Shown: in pieces, positions 1-9,020 of the stretch | How the letters are laid out: each line of letters opens with the position of its first letter | How positions within the stretch are numbered: position 1 is the first letter of the stretch | Source of the DNA: an uncultured Bacteroidota bacterium | Lineage (GTDB): Bacteria; Bacteroidota; Bacteroidia; 2-12-FULL-35-15 | Direction of reading: 5' to 3' | DNA: 64,000 nucleotides | NCBI GenBank assembly: GCA_903847205.1 | Contig: CAINDA010000045.1 | Span: forward strand, 186,001-250,000 | Translations under genes and position numbers: made by a program | The notes under the pieces: model-generated | Told to the model about the DNA's origin: nothing | The model's input: the letters and a program-made list of their open reading frames with translations, nothing else | Database searches by the model: none

Positions 1-1315
1 ATAGTATGTTTATTATATCTTTTGTTTTAAATTTTTCTTTTACATCTGTTACTGCTTCAATAGCTAACGCAACATCATCCATACCTTCAAATTTTTGTTT
101 AGGGTTACGGCAGTTGTCGCACATACCGCCGCAATCAACTTCATCAAATTCTTCTCCGAAATAATGCAGCAAAAATTTTCTCCGGCAGCTGGATGTTTCA
201 GCATACGAAACTGTTTCATGAAGCAGCTGTTTGCCTATCTCTTGTTCAGAAACAGGTTTGCCTTTCATGAATTTTTCTAATTTTAAAATATCGTCATGAC
301 TGTAAAAGGTAACACAATTGCCTTCTCCGCCGTCACGGCCTCCGCGGCCTGTTTCCTGGTAATAGCCTTCTAATGATTTTGGAATATCATGGTGAATCAC
401 AAAACGTACATCCGGTTTGTCGATGCCCATGCCGAATGCAATGGTAGCAACAATTACATCAATGTCTTCCATCAGAAACATGTCCTGTGTTTTCGCACGT
501 TCTTTTGCTTCAAGACCAGCGTGATAAGGCAATGCTTTAATATCGTTTACACGAAGGGTTTCTGCGAGTTCATCAACTTTTTTACGGCTGAGGCAGTACA
601 CAATACCAGATTTACCGGGCTGTCCCTTGATGTATTTAATAATTTCTTTTATTGCATTTTGTTTTGGACGTATATCGTAGTAAAGGTTAGCGCGGTTAAA
701 AGATGATTTGTAAAGATTCGCGCTGGTCATGCCAAGATTTTTTTGAATATCCTGCTGCACTTTAGGCGTTGCTGTTGCAGTTAATGCAATGATAGGCACT
801 TTGCCGATCTGCTCAATAATCTGGCGTAATCTGCGGTATTCAGGGCGGAAATCATGACCCCATTCGGAAATACAGTGTGCTTCGTCAATTGCAAAAAAAG
901 AAATTTTTATTTCTTTGAAAAATGTAATATTGGATTCTTTTGTTAGGCTCTCGGGAGCAACATATAATAATTTTGTTTTGCCGTCGGTAATATCTTTTTT
1001 CACTTTTGTAATTTCCACTTTCGATAAAGAGGAATTAAGAAAATGCGCAATGCCTTCTTCATTGCCGAAGTTGCGCAGCGCATCCACCTGGTTCTTCATC
1101 AAAGCAATAAGCGGAGATACTATAATTGCAGTGCCTTCACTTACTAAAGCCGGTAATTGATAGCATAACGATTTCCCGCCGCCAGTCGGCATAATTACAA
1201 ATGTATCTTTGCCTTCCAACAGGCTTGTAATAATTGCTTCCTGCTGCCCCTTAAAGCGGTTGAATCCGAAAAATTTTTCTAAGCATTGGTGAAGGGATGT
1301 TTCTACATCAAACAT
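1..1315 (-). CDS. recQ: ATP-dependent DNA helicase RecQ, C-terminus beyond window
   Basis: Superfamily 2 3'-5' DNA helicase used in recombination and fork repair. Reading the minus strand from the ATG at 1315 gives a Walker A segment PTGGGKSLCYQLP near the start, the DEAH box in IDEAHCISEWGHDFRPEYR (about 830-890), the arginine-finger region TGRGGRDGGEGNC (about 310-350), and the RecQ zinc-binding cysteines (one in SSCRRK, then DCGGMCDNC) at about 110-200. The frame stays open to base 1, so the end of the RQC domain and any HRDC domain lie outside. It is divergent from kdsD across 233 bp. The family call is very secure; only the missing end is unknown. Confidence 0.95.
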   Translation of the reverse strand, partial: MFDVETSLHQCLEKFFGFNRFKGQQEAIITSLLEGKDTFVIMPTGGGKSLCYQLPALVSEGTAIIVSPLIALMKNQVDALRNFGNEEGIAHFLNSSLSKVEITKVKKDITDGKTKLLYVAPESLTKESNITFFKEIKISFFAIDEAHCISEWGHDFRPEYRRLRQIIEQIGKVPIIALTATATPKVQQDIQKNLGMTSANLYKSSFNRANLYYDIRPKQNAIKEIIKYIKGQPGKSGIVYCLSRKKVDELAETLRVNDIKALPYHAGLEAKERAKTQDMFLMEDIDVIVATIAFGMGIDKPDVRFVIHHDIPKSLEGYYQETGRGGRDGGEGNCVTFYSHDDILKLEKFMKGKPVSEQEIGKQLLHETVSYAETSSCRRKFLLHYFGEEFDEVDCGGMCDNCRNPKQKFEGMDDVALAIEAVTDVKEKFKTKDIINIL

Positions 1316-1427
1316 TGTTGAGATATTTTATTTTATTAATTTAAATTCCAATAAAAGGCTTTATTATGATTATCAAAGAAAAAAACTAATTTTATACAGT
1401 TTAATGAATTTGTGAAAAATTGTTTTT

Positions 1428-1435
1428 TATTTTTG
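1428..1435 (+). promoter_or_regulatory. -7 element upstream of kdsD
   Basis: TATTTTTG matches the Bacteroidota -7 consensus TAnnTTTG and lies about 115 bp before the kdsD start. A TTTG at 1409-1412 is the only -33 candidate, and its 15-bp spacing is shorter than usual, so this is a moderate call. Confidence 0.4.
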
Positions 1436-1548
1436 CAACGTAAATATATGACTTAAAAGTTGATTGTTACTGCTATTTATGTAAATATATAACAAAAAGT
1501 TGCTGCACTTACAAACAGTTCTGTACTTGATTTAAAATATCCTATAAA

Positions 1549-2517
1549 GTGAATAAATCCTTCGACCAAATAATTGAACTTGCTAAATCTACTTTAAAGA
1601 TGGAAGCCGATTCTGTGAGTAATTTACAGAATTATATCAATACCGATTTTGCTGCCTGCGTAAAGCTTATTTATGAATCGAAGGGAAGGGTTATGGTTAC
1701 AGGGATTGGCAAGAGTGCAATAATTGCTCAGAAGATTGTTGCTACTTTTAATTCAACTGGTACTCCTGCGGTATTTATGCATGCCGCCGATGCCATACAT
1801 GGCGATTTGGGCGCTTTACAGCAGGATGATATTGTTATCTGCATTTCTAAAAGCGGCAATACGCCTGAAATAAAAGTGCTTGTGCCCTTATTAAAAACTG
1901 GCGGAAACAGCCTGATTGCGCTTGTCGGCAATACTGAATCATATTTAGCCCGCCAGTCTGATTATATTTTAAACTCTACTGTAGAAAAAGAAGCATGCCC
2001 TAATAATCTTGCTCCGACTTCAAGTACAACAGCTCAGCTGGCAATGGGAGATGCTTTAGCAGTTTGTCTGCTTGATTACAGAGGATTTTCGAGTAAAGAT
2101 TTTGCGAAATTTCATCCCGGAGGATCACTTGGTAAAAAACTGTATTTAAGAGTTGCGGCTATTTCTGACCAAAATCAGAAACCGCAGGTGAAGCCCGGAG
2201 ATTCAATAAAATCAGTTATCCTGGAGATTTCATCAAAACGATTAGGTGCGGCTGCAGTAATTGATAATGGTGAACTGGTTGGAGTAATTACCGACGGAGA
2301 CCTACGAAGGATGCTTGAGAAGACTGATTCTATTGCTGATTTAAAGGCTTCTGATATTATGAATAAAAATCCAAAAAGGATAGAAGGGCAGGAGCTGGCT
2401 GTAAATGCAATGTTATTATTGGAACAAAATAATATCACACAGCTTATTGTTGTTGATAATGGGAAGTATCAAGGTTTTATTCATCTGCATGATCTGCTAA
2501 AAGAAGGGATTGTTTAA
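1549..2517 (+). CDS. kdsD: D-arabinose-5-phosphate isomerase (KdsD/KpsF type)
   Basis: Interconverts ribulose 5-phosphate and arabinose 5-phosphate, the first step to Kdo for lipopolysaccharide. The 322 residues have the normal family layout: an N-terminal SIS domain (about 35-180) with TGIGKSAIIAQK and the phosphate-binding ISKSGNTPE segment (about 99-107), HAADAIHGDLG, and the FHPGGSLGK motif before a pair of CBS domains (about 200-320). The start is GTG; no in-frame ATG is better placed and the N-terminus matches the family. Kdo synthesis fits the lptB gene near 54 kb, and recQ-kdsD is a familiar pair in this phylum. High confidence in function. Confidence 0.93.
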   Translation: MNKSFDQIIELAKSTLKMEADSVSNLQNYINTDFAACVKLIYESKGRVMVTGIGKSAIIAQKIVATFNSTGTPAVFMHAADAIHGDLGALQQDDIVICISKSGNTPEIKVLVPLLKTGGNSLIALVGNTESYLARQSDYILNSTVEKEACPNNLAPTSSTTAQLAMGDALAVCLLDYRGFSSKDFAKFHPGGSLGKKLYLRVAAISDQNQKPQVKPGDSIKSVILEISSKRLGAAAVIDNGELVGVITDGDLRRMLEKTDSIADLKASDIMNKNPKRIEGQELAVNAMLLLEQNNITQLIVVDNGKYQGFIHLHDLLKEGIV

Positions 2518-2551
2518 TTTGTCAATTTGAAAATGTGCCAATTTGAAAATT

Positions 2552-3268
2552 ATGAAAAGAATAGCAGCGATAGTTCCGGCATATAATGAAGAAACAGCTA
2601 TTTCGGCTGTGGTGAATGATATTAATTCTCTTGCAATTTCAAATCAATTATTGATAGATGTGATTGTTGTAAACGACTGCTCTAAAGATTCTACTGCGGA
2701 AATAATTTCTAAACTGAACTGCATTGCTTTAAATCTTCCAATCAATTTAGGAATAGGCGGTGCTGTGCAAACAGGCTTCAGGTATGCTTTTGAGAATGGC
2801 TACGATTATGCAGTTCAAATTGACGGCGACGGGCAGCATCCTGCTTCTGAGATTCCAAAAATTGTGAACCTTGCCGTGACTGGCGGATTTGATGTTGTGA
2901 TTGGTTCAAGGTTTATTTCAAATCAAGGTTTTCAGTCTTCAGCTATGCGCAGGATAGGAATTAATTATTTTAAATGGCTGAACCGAATGTTAGTGGGCAC
3001 TGTTATAAACGACAGCACTTCTGGTTTTCGTTTAATTAACCGCAAAGTACTTGAATCAGTTGTTGAATATTATCCTGATGAGTATCCCGAGCCGGAAGCA
3101 ATTATAATTTATTCATTGAATAATTTTAAAATAGGCGAAGTATCAGTTACAATGAAAGAGCGCCAGGGCGGTGTTTCTTCTATTGGTACATTTGCATCTA
3201 TATATTATATGTTTAAAGTTACGCTGGCAATTATTTTTACTTTTACAAAAATAAAATTCAAGAAATAA
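2552..3268 (+). CDS. GT2 family glycosyltransferase (dolichol-phosphate mannosyltransferase-like)
   Basis: Predicted cytosolic GT-A enzyme moving a sugar from a nucleotide donor, probably to polyprenyl phosphate. The 238-residue protein shows the GT2 start VPAYNEE (8-14), VVNDCSKDST with its acidic pair (39-48), and QIDGDGQHP, the DxD-like metal and nucleotide site near residue 90. No strong C-terminal membrane pair is present, unlike the ArnC-like GT2 proteins at 25.6 and 39.4 kb. The ATG at 2552 is preferred over an upstream TTG at 2543. It is followed by a DUF2304 gene, a common pairing with DPM-like GT2 genes. The sugar cannot be read from the sequence. Confidence 0.85.
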   Translation: MKRIAAIVPAYNEETAISAVVNDINSLAISNQLLIDVIVVNDCSKDSTAEIISKLNCIALNLPINLGIGGAVQTGFRYAFENGYDYAVQIDGDGQHPASEIPKIVNLAVTGGFDVVIGSRFISNQGFQSSAMRRIGINYFKWLNRMLVGTVINDSTSGFRLINRKVLESVVEYYPDEYPEPEAIIIYSLNNFKIGEVSVTMKERQGGVSSIGTFASIYYMFKVTLAIIFTFTKIKFKK

Positions 3269-3304
3269 AAATCAATTTTCAGATTTCCAAATCATACTAG
3301 CATT

Positions 3305-3670
3305 ATGGCAAAAATTCAGGTTATAGCAATTGCAGTGAGTCTGCTGTTTTTGCTTTATATAGTCCGCTTAATTATCAAAGGGAAACTGCGTGAGGAATAT
3401 TCAATTGTTTGGATAGTATGCACTATTGTATTTATTGTATTTTCATTTTGGAGAAACGGATTGGAAATTCTTGCACGCACGGTCGGTGTGTATCAAGCTC
3501 CCAACCTTGTGTTTACGGGTGCCCTGTTTGCTGTTTTTATTTACCTCCTTCATTTGAGCATTGTAGTTTCAAAATTGCATCAGCAGAATAAGCAGCTGGC
3601 GCAGGAAATTGCTGTACTTAAAAATGAGTTTACAAAAAAATCAATTAATCAGCAGGCAATTAATCAGTAG
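3305..3670 (+). CDS. DUF2304 small membrane protein
   Basis: A 121-residue protein with three hydrophobic stretches (about 5-24, 35-52, 65-88), the EYSIVWI segment typical of DUF2304 after the first helix, and a polar C-terminal tail with coiled-coil character (LHQQNKQLAQEIAVLKNE). The family has no established biochemical role but is repeatedly found beside DPM-like GT2 genes, as here (36 bp downstream), so it may anchor or assist that enzyme. The last codons (NQQAINQ) are encoded by copies of the CAGCAGGCAAT repeat that continues into the intergenic region, so the C-terminus may have been rewritten by repeat expansion. Confidence 0.75.
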   Translation: MAKIQVIAIAVSLLFLLYIVRLIIKGKLREEYSIVWIVCTIVFIVFSFWRNGLEILARTVGVYQAPNLVFTGALFAVFIYLLHLSIVVSKLHQQNKQLAQEIAVLKNEFTKKSINQQAINQ

Positions 3671-3798
3671 GCAATTTTAAAATTAATTTCCAAATTGGTC
3701 AATAATCAGCAGGCAAATTTGACTCGTTGAAATTGTGAAAGAGCCTGCTGCAAAATTGTAAAATTGAAGTATTGCCTGCTGTTAAATTGTAAAATTGC
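3645..3798. repeat. Short interspersed direct and inverted repeats, CAGCAGGC / GCCTGCTG
   Basis: Three forward copies of an AATCAGCAGGCAA-like unit (near 3648, 3663 with one C-to-T change, and 3704) are followed by two copies of the inverted core in a GCCTGCTG-AAATTGTAAAATTG context (near 3743 and 3774). The second forward copy supplies the TAG stop codon of the DUF2304 gene. Forward and inverted copies could pair. Spacing is irregular and units are too short for a CRISPR. Function unknown. Confidence 0.7.
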
Positions 3799-3810
3799 TA
3801 AATTATTGAA

Positions 3811-4953
3811 ATGAGAAGGCTTGCAGTAATAAATGGATTGAGAGGGTATGCTATTCTGGGAGTAGTTTATTTTCATTTGATAGGTGTGTTTTTTAACCGG
3901 CCGGGCTGGTATTCTTTTTCAGTCGGTAATGTTCCGATATTTCCATTGACTTATTTAGGGCATGGATGGCTTGGTGTTGATTTATTTTTTATTCTCTCCG
4001 GATTTGTGCTGTACCTGCCCTATGCCAATGGCAGCCGTGTATTAAAAACAGGAGCCGATTTACGGGGCTTCTACCAAAACCGCGCTTCCCGCCTCCTGCC
4101 TTTGTATTACATTACTTTAGTAATTTCTATTTTCTTTATTGTGCATGAAAGCAACATTCATGATTGGAGTTTTTGGAAAAATATGATACTGATGTTTACT
4201 GTTACTTTTAATTTTACTAAAGCAACGTTTATACCATCCTATAATTATGTTTTATGGTCATTAGGCATAGAAGTATTGTTTTCAGTAATTTTCCCTCTTT
4301 TGATTTGGCTGATTGTAAAAAAAGGAATAGTTAAATTTTGTATTGCGGTATTTTATCTGAGTTTTATAATAAGAGTAATCTCCTGTTTTTATCCTGAATA
4401 TATTGTGGCGCCCCACCTGAATATTATTAAGGACAGCCTGTTTGGCAGGTTAGATGATTTTGTAACCGGTATGCTGATCTGCCATTGGTTTGTTACTGAC
4501 TGGAAACAAAAATGGTTTGAACAGTACAGTATACTATTGTTTCTATCAGCGCTTATAATAATTACACTTGGATGTTATTTTTCAGATTATGTTTTTTTAG
4601 GATACATTAATTCTTACTTCGAACCCCTTATAAACACGTCCTTTCAAGTTGGTTTTGGACTTTTAACTTTGTCGCTTTTACACATGAAAAAAAATGCAGT
4701 AAGTTTTTTATTTACCAATAAGTTCATACAGCTTTGCGGAATGATGTGTTACAGCTTATATATCTGGCATGGTAATATGCGCATGGTTTTCATCGCAGAT
4801 TACACAGCACTGCGGATTATCACTTACCTGATGTTTTTGTTTTTACTTGCTTTTTTAACATACAGGTATATTGAATTCGGCAATAAAAAATTAGAAGACA
4901 TACTTCCTAAAAACGATGAGCAGCCCAAACCAAGCTTAAAACCAGGTGCTTGA
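3811..4953 (+). CDS. Acyltransferase-3 family membrane protein (OafA-like)
   Basis: Likely O-acylates a sugar on the periplasmic side using acyl groups passed through the membrane. The 380 residues start with the family signature NGLRGYAILGVVYFHL, with the conserved Arg11-x10-His22 pair, then a second conserved block SRLLPLYY, and about ten hydrophobic helices. There is no added SGNH domain, so it is the short form. It follows the repeat region and is convergent with the TPR gene at 5113. It is only distantly like the three tandem acyltransferases at 29-33 kb, which use a GMRGFLALGVFIHHS version of the motif. The acceptor glycan is unknown. Confidence 0.88.
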   Translation: MRRLAVINGLRGYAILGVVYFHLIGVFFNRPGWYSFSVGNVPIFPLTYLGHGWLGVDLFFILSGFVLYLPYANGSRVLKTGADLRGFYQNRASRLLPLYYITLVISIFFIVHESNIHDWSFWKNMILMFTVTFNFTKATFIPSYNYVLWSLGIEVLFSVIFPLLIWLIVKKGIVKFCIAVFYLSFIIRVISCFYPEYIVAPHLNIIKDSLFGRLDDFVTGMLICHWFVTDWKQKWFEQYSILLFLSALIIITLGCYFSDYVFLGYINSYFEPLINTSFQVGFGLLTLSLLHMKKNAVSFLFTNKFIQLCGMMCYSLYIWHGNMRMVFIADYTALRIITYLMFLFLLAFLTYRYIEFGNKKLEDILPKNDEQPKPSLKPGA

Positions 4954-5112
4954 GGTCGTTTAACTCCTTATTGTAAAGGATATCCTTACCGGATATATAT
5001 AATTGGGATTTACTAATTCCGGATTTGGATTATTCTGTTTTTTTGACTTTTACCTGGTTAGAAAAAAATGGAATTATTTTTCCGAAAATAGAAAATAAAA
5101 AAACAGCAGAGG

Positions 5113-7482
5113 CTATTTTTTTGATTTAGCTTTTTCGTCTTTTGCCCAATTTAAATTTCCTTTTGCAAGCTTGTGTGATGGATCAATTGCTAATGCTTTA
5201 TTGCAGGCATCAATAGCTTTATCCCATTGCTTTAGTTCATTATAGGCGGCTCCCATATTGCTGTAAGCGGCGGCAAAATCAGGTTTAAGTTTTATTGCTT
5301 TTTTGCAGGCTTCAATACTTTTTTCATACTCAGCATGCTGGTAATACGACAAACTTAAATCCAATAAATTTCCTGCTGTTGGCTCCGAATCTGTTGAAGC
5401 TTCTACTACTGAAGTTTTATCCCTTTTACCTAAAGCGTCAGCTAAATTGTTTTTAGCCAATTGAAAATCAGGTTTTATTTCTATTGCTTTTTGCAATGCA
5501 GCAATGGCTTTGTCGTATTGCTTTATTAAACTGTATGCTGAACCCATATTGTTATATGCATCAGCATAATCAGGTTTTAATTTTACGGCTTCTAATGCGG
5601 CATCAATCGATTGCTGATATTTACCAGCATGATAATACATCAAGCTTAAATTAAAATATTTTTCAGCAGTCGGGGCTTTTTTTACTTCCACTTCTGTCAA
5701 TTCAATTTTTCCCTTTTTATTTTTGCTTGCTTCTAAATATTCAAGCGCTTCGTTATTATTCGGCATTATCTGCAGGGTGCTCTGAGCCAGTTCATTCAGC
5801 TTAGCCCAATCGCCGGTATCATTGTATGCTTTCATCAGCATACTGCGCGCGCCTATTGCAGCCGGCGCAAGATCAATACATTTTGCCAGCATTGGTATTG
5901 CTTCATCATAACGCTGCTGACCAACCAAAAAGTTTCCGTAAAAAGCATAACCGTCAGGAGTGCTGCCGTTATATTGGATTGCATTTTTGAAATACATTTC
6001 TGCACCCGCTTTATCGCCGATTGCATTTTTTAATACTCCCATATTAATGTGTAAAGAAGCATAATACGGCCACATGGTCAAAGCTTTTGTAAAGCATCTT
6101 TCGGCCTCGGTATAATCTCCTTTGTTCATTTTGGTTAGCCCGTAATTCATCAATCCTCTTGCGTTTTTCGGGCTCTTGAGCGTTACATCATACCATAAAC
6201 TTTCTTCAGTATGCCATACTTTATTGCGCTCGCGTGTTCCGTAAGCATATCCCGAAATTACTATCAATACTGAAATAGCTGTTAATACCTCAAATTTTAC
6301 AGGCAGGTGTTCAAAATATTTTTTGTATTTCAGCAATAGCAGGCCGATAGTCCAGCAGGCACTGATTACCAGGCCGACAAACGGAAAAAAAATGCGGTGA
6401 TCATTCAGCACTTCTGCAAAGGGAATTACGCTTGAAGAAGGAATCAGCGCAAGAAAAAACCAAAGAATGCCGTAACTCACCGGACGTAGTCTTTTATCCT
6501 TCGAAAAAAGGAAGGCAGTAAATATCATTACAACAATAAACAAACACCCGATAAAAAAACGGATATTCCAAATACTCTGAAGTCCCTCCCAGTCTGTATC
6601 AGCACTTAAACCAAACGGGGCAAAGAATGTTGTAAAATAATGAACAATAACAAAAGGCTGGGTAATTAAGAAATGAAATCTTGAAGATCCTCCTGATTCC
6701 CATGATTTTGGGGTCATCCGGTCGATAAATACATATAAAACGACACAAAATATAAATGCAGGAACTGTCTTTTTTATAACATCAATCAGCTGTTTGGAAT
6801 ATTTTTTTTTGAAAATATCATAAAGGCTCAGGTTGCTTTCAAACAGCAGGATATAAAAAAACAAAAGAGGTGCAAACATTACGGTTGTTGGTTTTGCCAG
6901 TCCGCCTATGCCTATTGGAATTAAATAAAGATGATGTTTTTTGCAGTATGGAGAGAACATATAAAGTACGAAACCAAGTACTACAAAAAAAGTAGATTGC
7001 AGATCGGAGCGGGCAATAACATAATTAACGGTTTCTGCATTGGCAGGATGAAGGAGATACCATGCGGCGGCAGCTGCTGCAATATAAAAATTCCATGTGT
7101 TTTTATAAGAAACCTGGAAAATTTTGAAAATGAAAAAGAACATTAAGATGCCCTGAAGCAAGAATATTATAAATGAGGAAAGGTGAAAATAAAACATGTT
7201 AAAGCCCTTTCCCATCCAGTAATCAAATGCCAGCGATGTGCTTACAACAGGGCGGTATGACTGATTGCTCGGCAGTGAACTGAAGGTAGTTGCATCTTTA
7301 AAAAAAAGAGGGATGTTTTTTATATCCTGGATAAATAAATTGTTTTCTACTGCATGCGAATCATCAAAATGAAAGGTGTTGTTAAAATGATTGGAGTAGG
7401 TAAGGGTAACAACTGAAATAAGCAAAAGGAAATAAACAAGAGTTTTCTCTTTGGATAATCCTTCAAATAATTGTTTAATCAT
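5113..7482 (-). CDS. TMTC-like membrane GT-C protein with C-terminal TPR repeats
   Basis: A 789-residue protein in two halves. The first ~410 residues hold about ten hydrophobic helices, an acidic pair Asp40-Asp41 in the first external loop (FHFDDSHAV) as in GT-C O-mannosyltransferases, and the family-like phrases RPVVSTSLAFDY and NYVIARSDLQS. The second half is made of TPR units, for example YADAYNNMGSAYSLIKQYDK and FAAAYSNMGAAYNELKQWDK, ending in a lysine-rich tail. TMTC proteins use polyprenyl-phosphate mannose to modify proteins; a similar extracytoplasmic role is inferred. The TPR half shares wording (NLNWAK) with the divergent gene at 7836. A TACCTTTA element (7504-7511, minus strand) is a weak -7 candidate. 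Confidence 0.82.
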   Translation of the reverse strand: MIKQLFEGLSKEKTLVYFLLLISVVTLTYSNHFNNTFHFDDSHAVENNLFIQDIKNIPLFFKDATTFSSLPSNQSYRPVVSTSLAFDYWMGKGFNMFYFHLSSFIIFLLQGILMFFFIFKIFQVSYKNTWNFYIAAAAAAWYLLHPANAETVNYVIARSDLQSTFFVVLGFVLYMFSPYCKKHHLYLIPIGIGGLAKPTTVMFAPLLFFYILLFESNLSLYDIFKKKYSKQLIDVIKKTVPAFIFCVVLYVFIDRMTPKSWESGGSSRFHFLITQPFVIVHYFTTFFAPFGLSADTDWEGLQSIWNIRFFIGCLFIVVMIFTAFLFSKDKRLRPVSYGILWFFLALIPSSSVIPFAEVLNDHRIFFPFVGLVISACWTIGLLLLKYKKYFEHLPVKFEVLTAISVLIVISGYAYGTRERNKVWHTEESLWYDVTLKSPKNARGLMNYGLTKMNKGDYTEAERCFTKALTMWPYYASLHINMGVLKNAIGDKAGAEMYFKNAIQYNGSTPDGYAFYGNFLVGQQRYDEAIPMLAKCIDLAPAAIGARSMLMKAYNDTGDWAKLNELAQSTLQIMPNNNEALEYLEASKNKKGKIELTEVEVKKAPTAEKYFNLSLMYYHAGKYQQSIDAALEAVKLKPDYADAYNNMGSAYSLIKQYDKAIAALQKAIEIKPDFQLAKNNLADALGKRDKTSVVEASTDSEPTAGNLLDLSLSYYQHAEYEKSIEACKKAIKLKPDFAAAYSNMGAAYNELKQWDKAIDACNKALAIDPSHKLAKGNLNWAKDEKAKSKK

Positions 7483-7835
7483 AATTCAATTTAAAATTGG
7501 AAGTAAAGGTAAAAAAAATACTCCAAGAGTATGCGATTTTCATCACTAAGCCGATGAAAAAGAGAATCTGTTTAGTAAAAGTAATAATTAGGCTTTAGTA
7601 TGCAGACATTAGTATAAATTATCAAAAGCATTTTCTTCAGCCTGATTTCGCAGCTATTTGACCACTGAACTTGATCTGATGGCAGTGTGGATAATCCAAA
7701 AAATGTTTTGAAGCGGATAAAATATTTTAACCGTTTTGATTTATTTTTGTTAATTTCGAAACCCAAAACTGAAATTTATTTTTAGTTTGAAATAGCTTAT
7801 AAATTATTATCAAAAACAATTTTTAACAAAAAAGC
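7483..7835. other. Divergent intergenic region, no gene seen
   Basis: These 353 bp separate two divergent TPR genes and should hold promoters for both. The only candidate seen is an imperfect -7 element for the minus gene at 7504-7511. A 64-codon minus-strand frame (7572-7766) looks like chance: no signal, no family resemblance and A+T-driven composition. Confidence 0.5.
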
Positions 7836-8813
7836 ATGAATACTAATCAAGAGGAAAAAAACGAAAACAGTTTAGTTGATCAAAATAAAGACGGTGCTGT
7901 TAACCAGGATGAAAGCAAAGAGAGCAGCCCATTTGATTCCAATGAAGTTTTAGATGGCAGCCAGGAAGAAGAAAAAACTGATGATGCAGCCTCCGGCAAA
8001 CAGACAAAGACAATGCGGACTGTGGTAATTGCGGCTTTACTGCTGCTTCCAATAGTTTATATTTTTTATAAAACATCGGGTAATTCGGGTACTGCCAATC
8101 AGCCAGCAGCTGATCAAGCAACGATTGATGTGGGTGCTTATGAAAATGCGGCGCGCTCAAATCCTAATTACAGCAATCTGCTTAACCTTTCCAACGCATA
8201 TCTTCACAGCGGACTGGCGGCAAAAAGTATAGAGCCGTTGAAAAAAGCTATTGAACTTAATCCGCAGGGCGCATCGGCTTATAACAATTTAGGGGTTGCT
8301 TACACAAGTATCGGTCAATTCTCAAAAGGAATAGAATATTGCGAGAAAGCAATAGCTATTGACAGCTCGTTTCAATTAGCAAAAAACAATTTAAATTGGG
8401 CAAAAGGGGAGCAGAATAAAATTCTTGATGCTAATAAGCAGCTAGAAAAAACTCCTGAAGATAAAAGGGATGCCGCATTCTATACAATTTACGGGTTAAA
8501 TTTTTTAAAGCTTCAGGATTACGATAAGAGCATTGAAGTTTTCAATAAAATGCTGGAAATGGATCCTAAAAGTTCGGTAGCATTGATCAATATTGGTATT
8601 GCATACATGTCAATACCAAAATATGATGAGGCAATTAAATCGTTTAACAAAGCTATAGAATTTAATTCGGAGGATCAGCTGGCAAAAAATAACTTAGCCT
8701 GGGCCTTAGATGAAAAAAAGAAAGCGGAAGCGGTAAATGAAAGAAATAAAGTTGAGCAGCCAGAAACAGCTGTAAAAACGGAGAAATCAAAAAAAAATAA
8801 GGCATCGCATTAA
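7836..8813 (+). CDS. Membrane-anchored TPR protein
   Basis: A 325-residue protein with a very acidic, polar N-terminal ~60 residues, one transmembrane helix (about 64-83, VVIAALLLLPIVYIFY), and TPR units in the rest, such as ASAYNNLGVAYTSIGQFSKG and VALINIGIAYMSIPKYDE, each followed by a QLAKNNL-type repeat end. The C-terminus is lysine- and glutamate-rich. TPRs normally serve protein-protein contacts; the partner is unknown. The repeats resemble those of the divergent TMTC-like protein at 5113 (shared NLNWAK), suggesting domain duplication and perhaps a joint role. It ends 62 bp before a strong terminator. Confidence 0.8.
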   Translation: MNTNQEEKNENSLVDQNKDGAVNQDESKESSPFDSNEVLDGSQEEEKTDDAASGKQTKTMRTVVIAALLLLPIVYIFYKTSGNSGTANQPAADQATIDVGAYENAARSNPNYSNLLNLSNAYLHSGLAAKSIEPLKKAIELNPQGASAYNNLGVAYTSIGQFSKGIEYCEKAIAIDSSFQLAKNNLNWAKGEQNKILDANKQLEKTPEDKRDAAFYTIYGLNFLKLQDYDKSIEVFNKMLEMDPKSSVALINIGIAYMSIPKYDEAIKSFNKAIEFNSEDQLAKNNLAWALDEKKKAEAVNERNKVEQPETAVKTEKSKKNKASH

Positions 8814-8875
8814 TTCAATTTATCAGACTTGATTAATTTTAATTAATAGTGTATTCCGAAATTGAAAATAAAATT

Positions 8876-8907
8876 AAAACCTCGAAAAACTTTTTCGGGG
8901 TTTTTTG
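8876..8907 (+). terminator. Rho-independent terminator after TPR gene
   Basis: AAACCTCGAAAA pairs with TTTTCGGGGTTT (one G-T pair) around a tiny loop and runs into TTTTTTG. This is a classic hairpin plus U-run ending the 7836 transcript. Confidence 0.85.
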
Positions 8908-9020
8908 TTTCTTCTAATTAAAAAGAGGCAGATTGTTTTAAATTGCTTTCTTGATTATCCATATACTGGTTGTAATTTTTCCTACTTTAGATGCCGTAAA
9001 AACCCATAGCAGATGCTAAA

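Noticed and set aside
389-1160. Plus-strand open frames at 389-706 and 915-1160
   Set aside because: They lie opposite recQ, whose minus-strand reading has all helicase motifs.
3645-3798. CRISPR-like array
   Set aside because: Units are about 12 bp, in both orientations, irregularly spaced and overlap a stop codon. No cas genes.
7572-7766. 64-codon minus-strand frame as a small gene
   Set aside because: No start context, no signal or domain, composition like the surrounding intergenic DNA.
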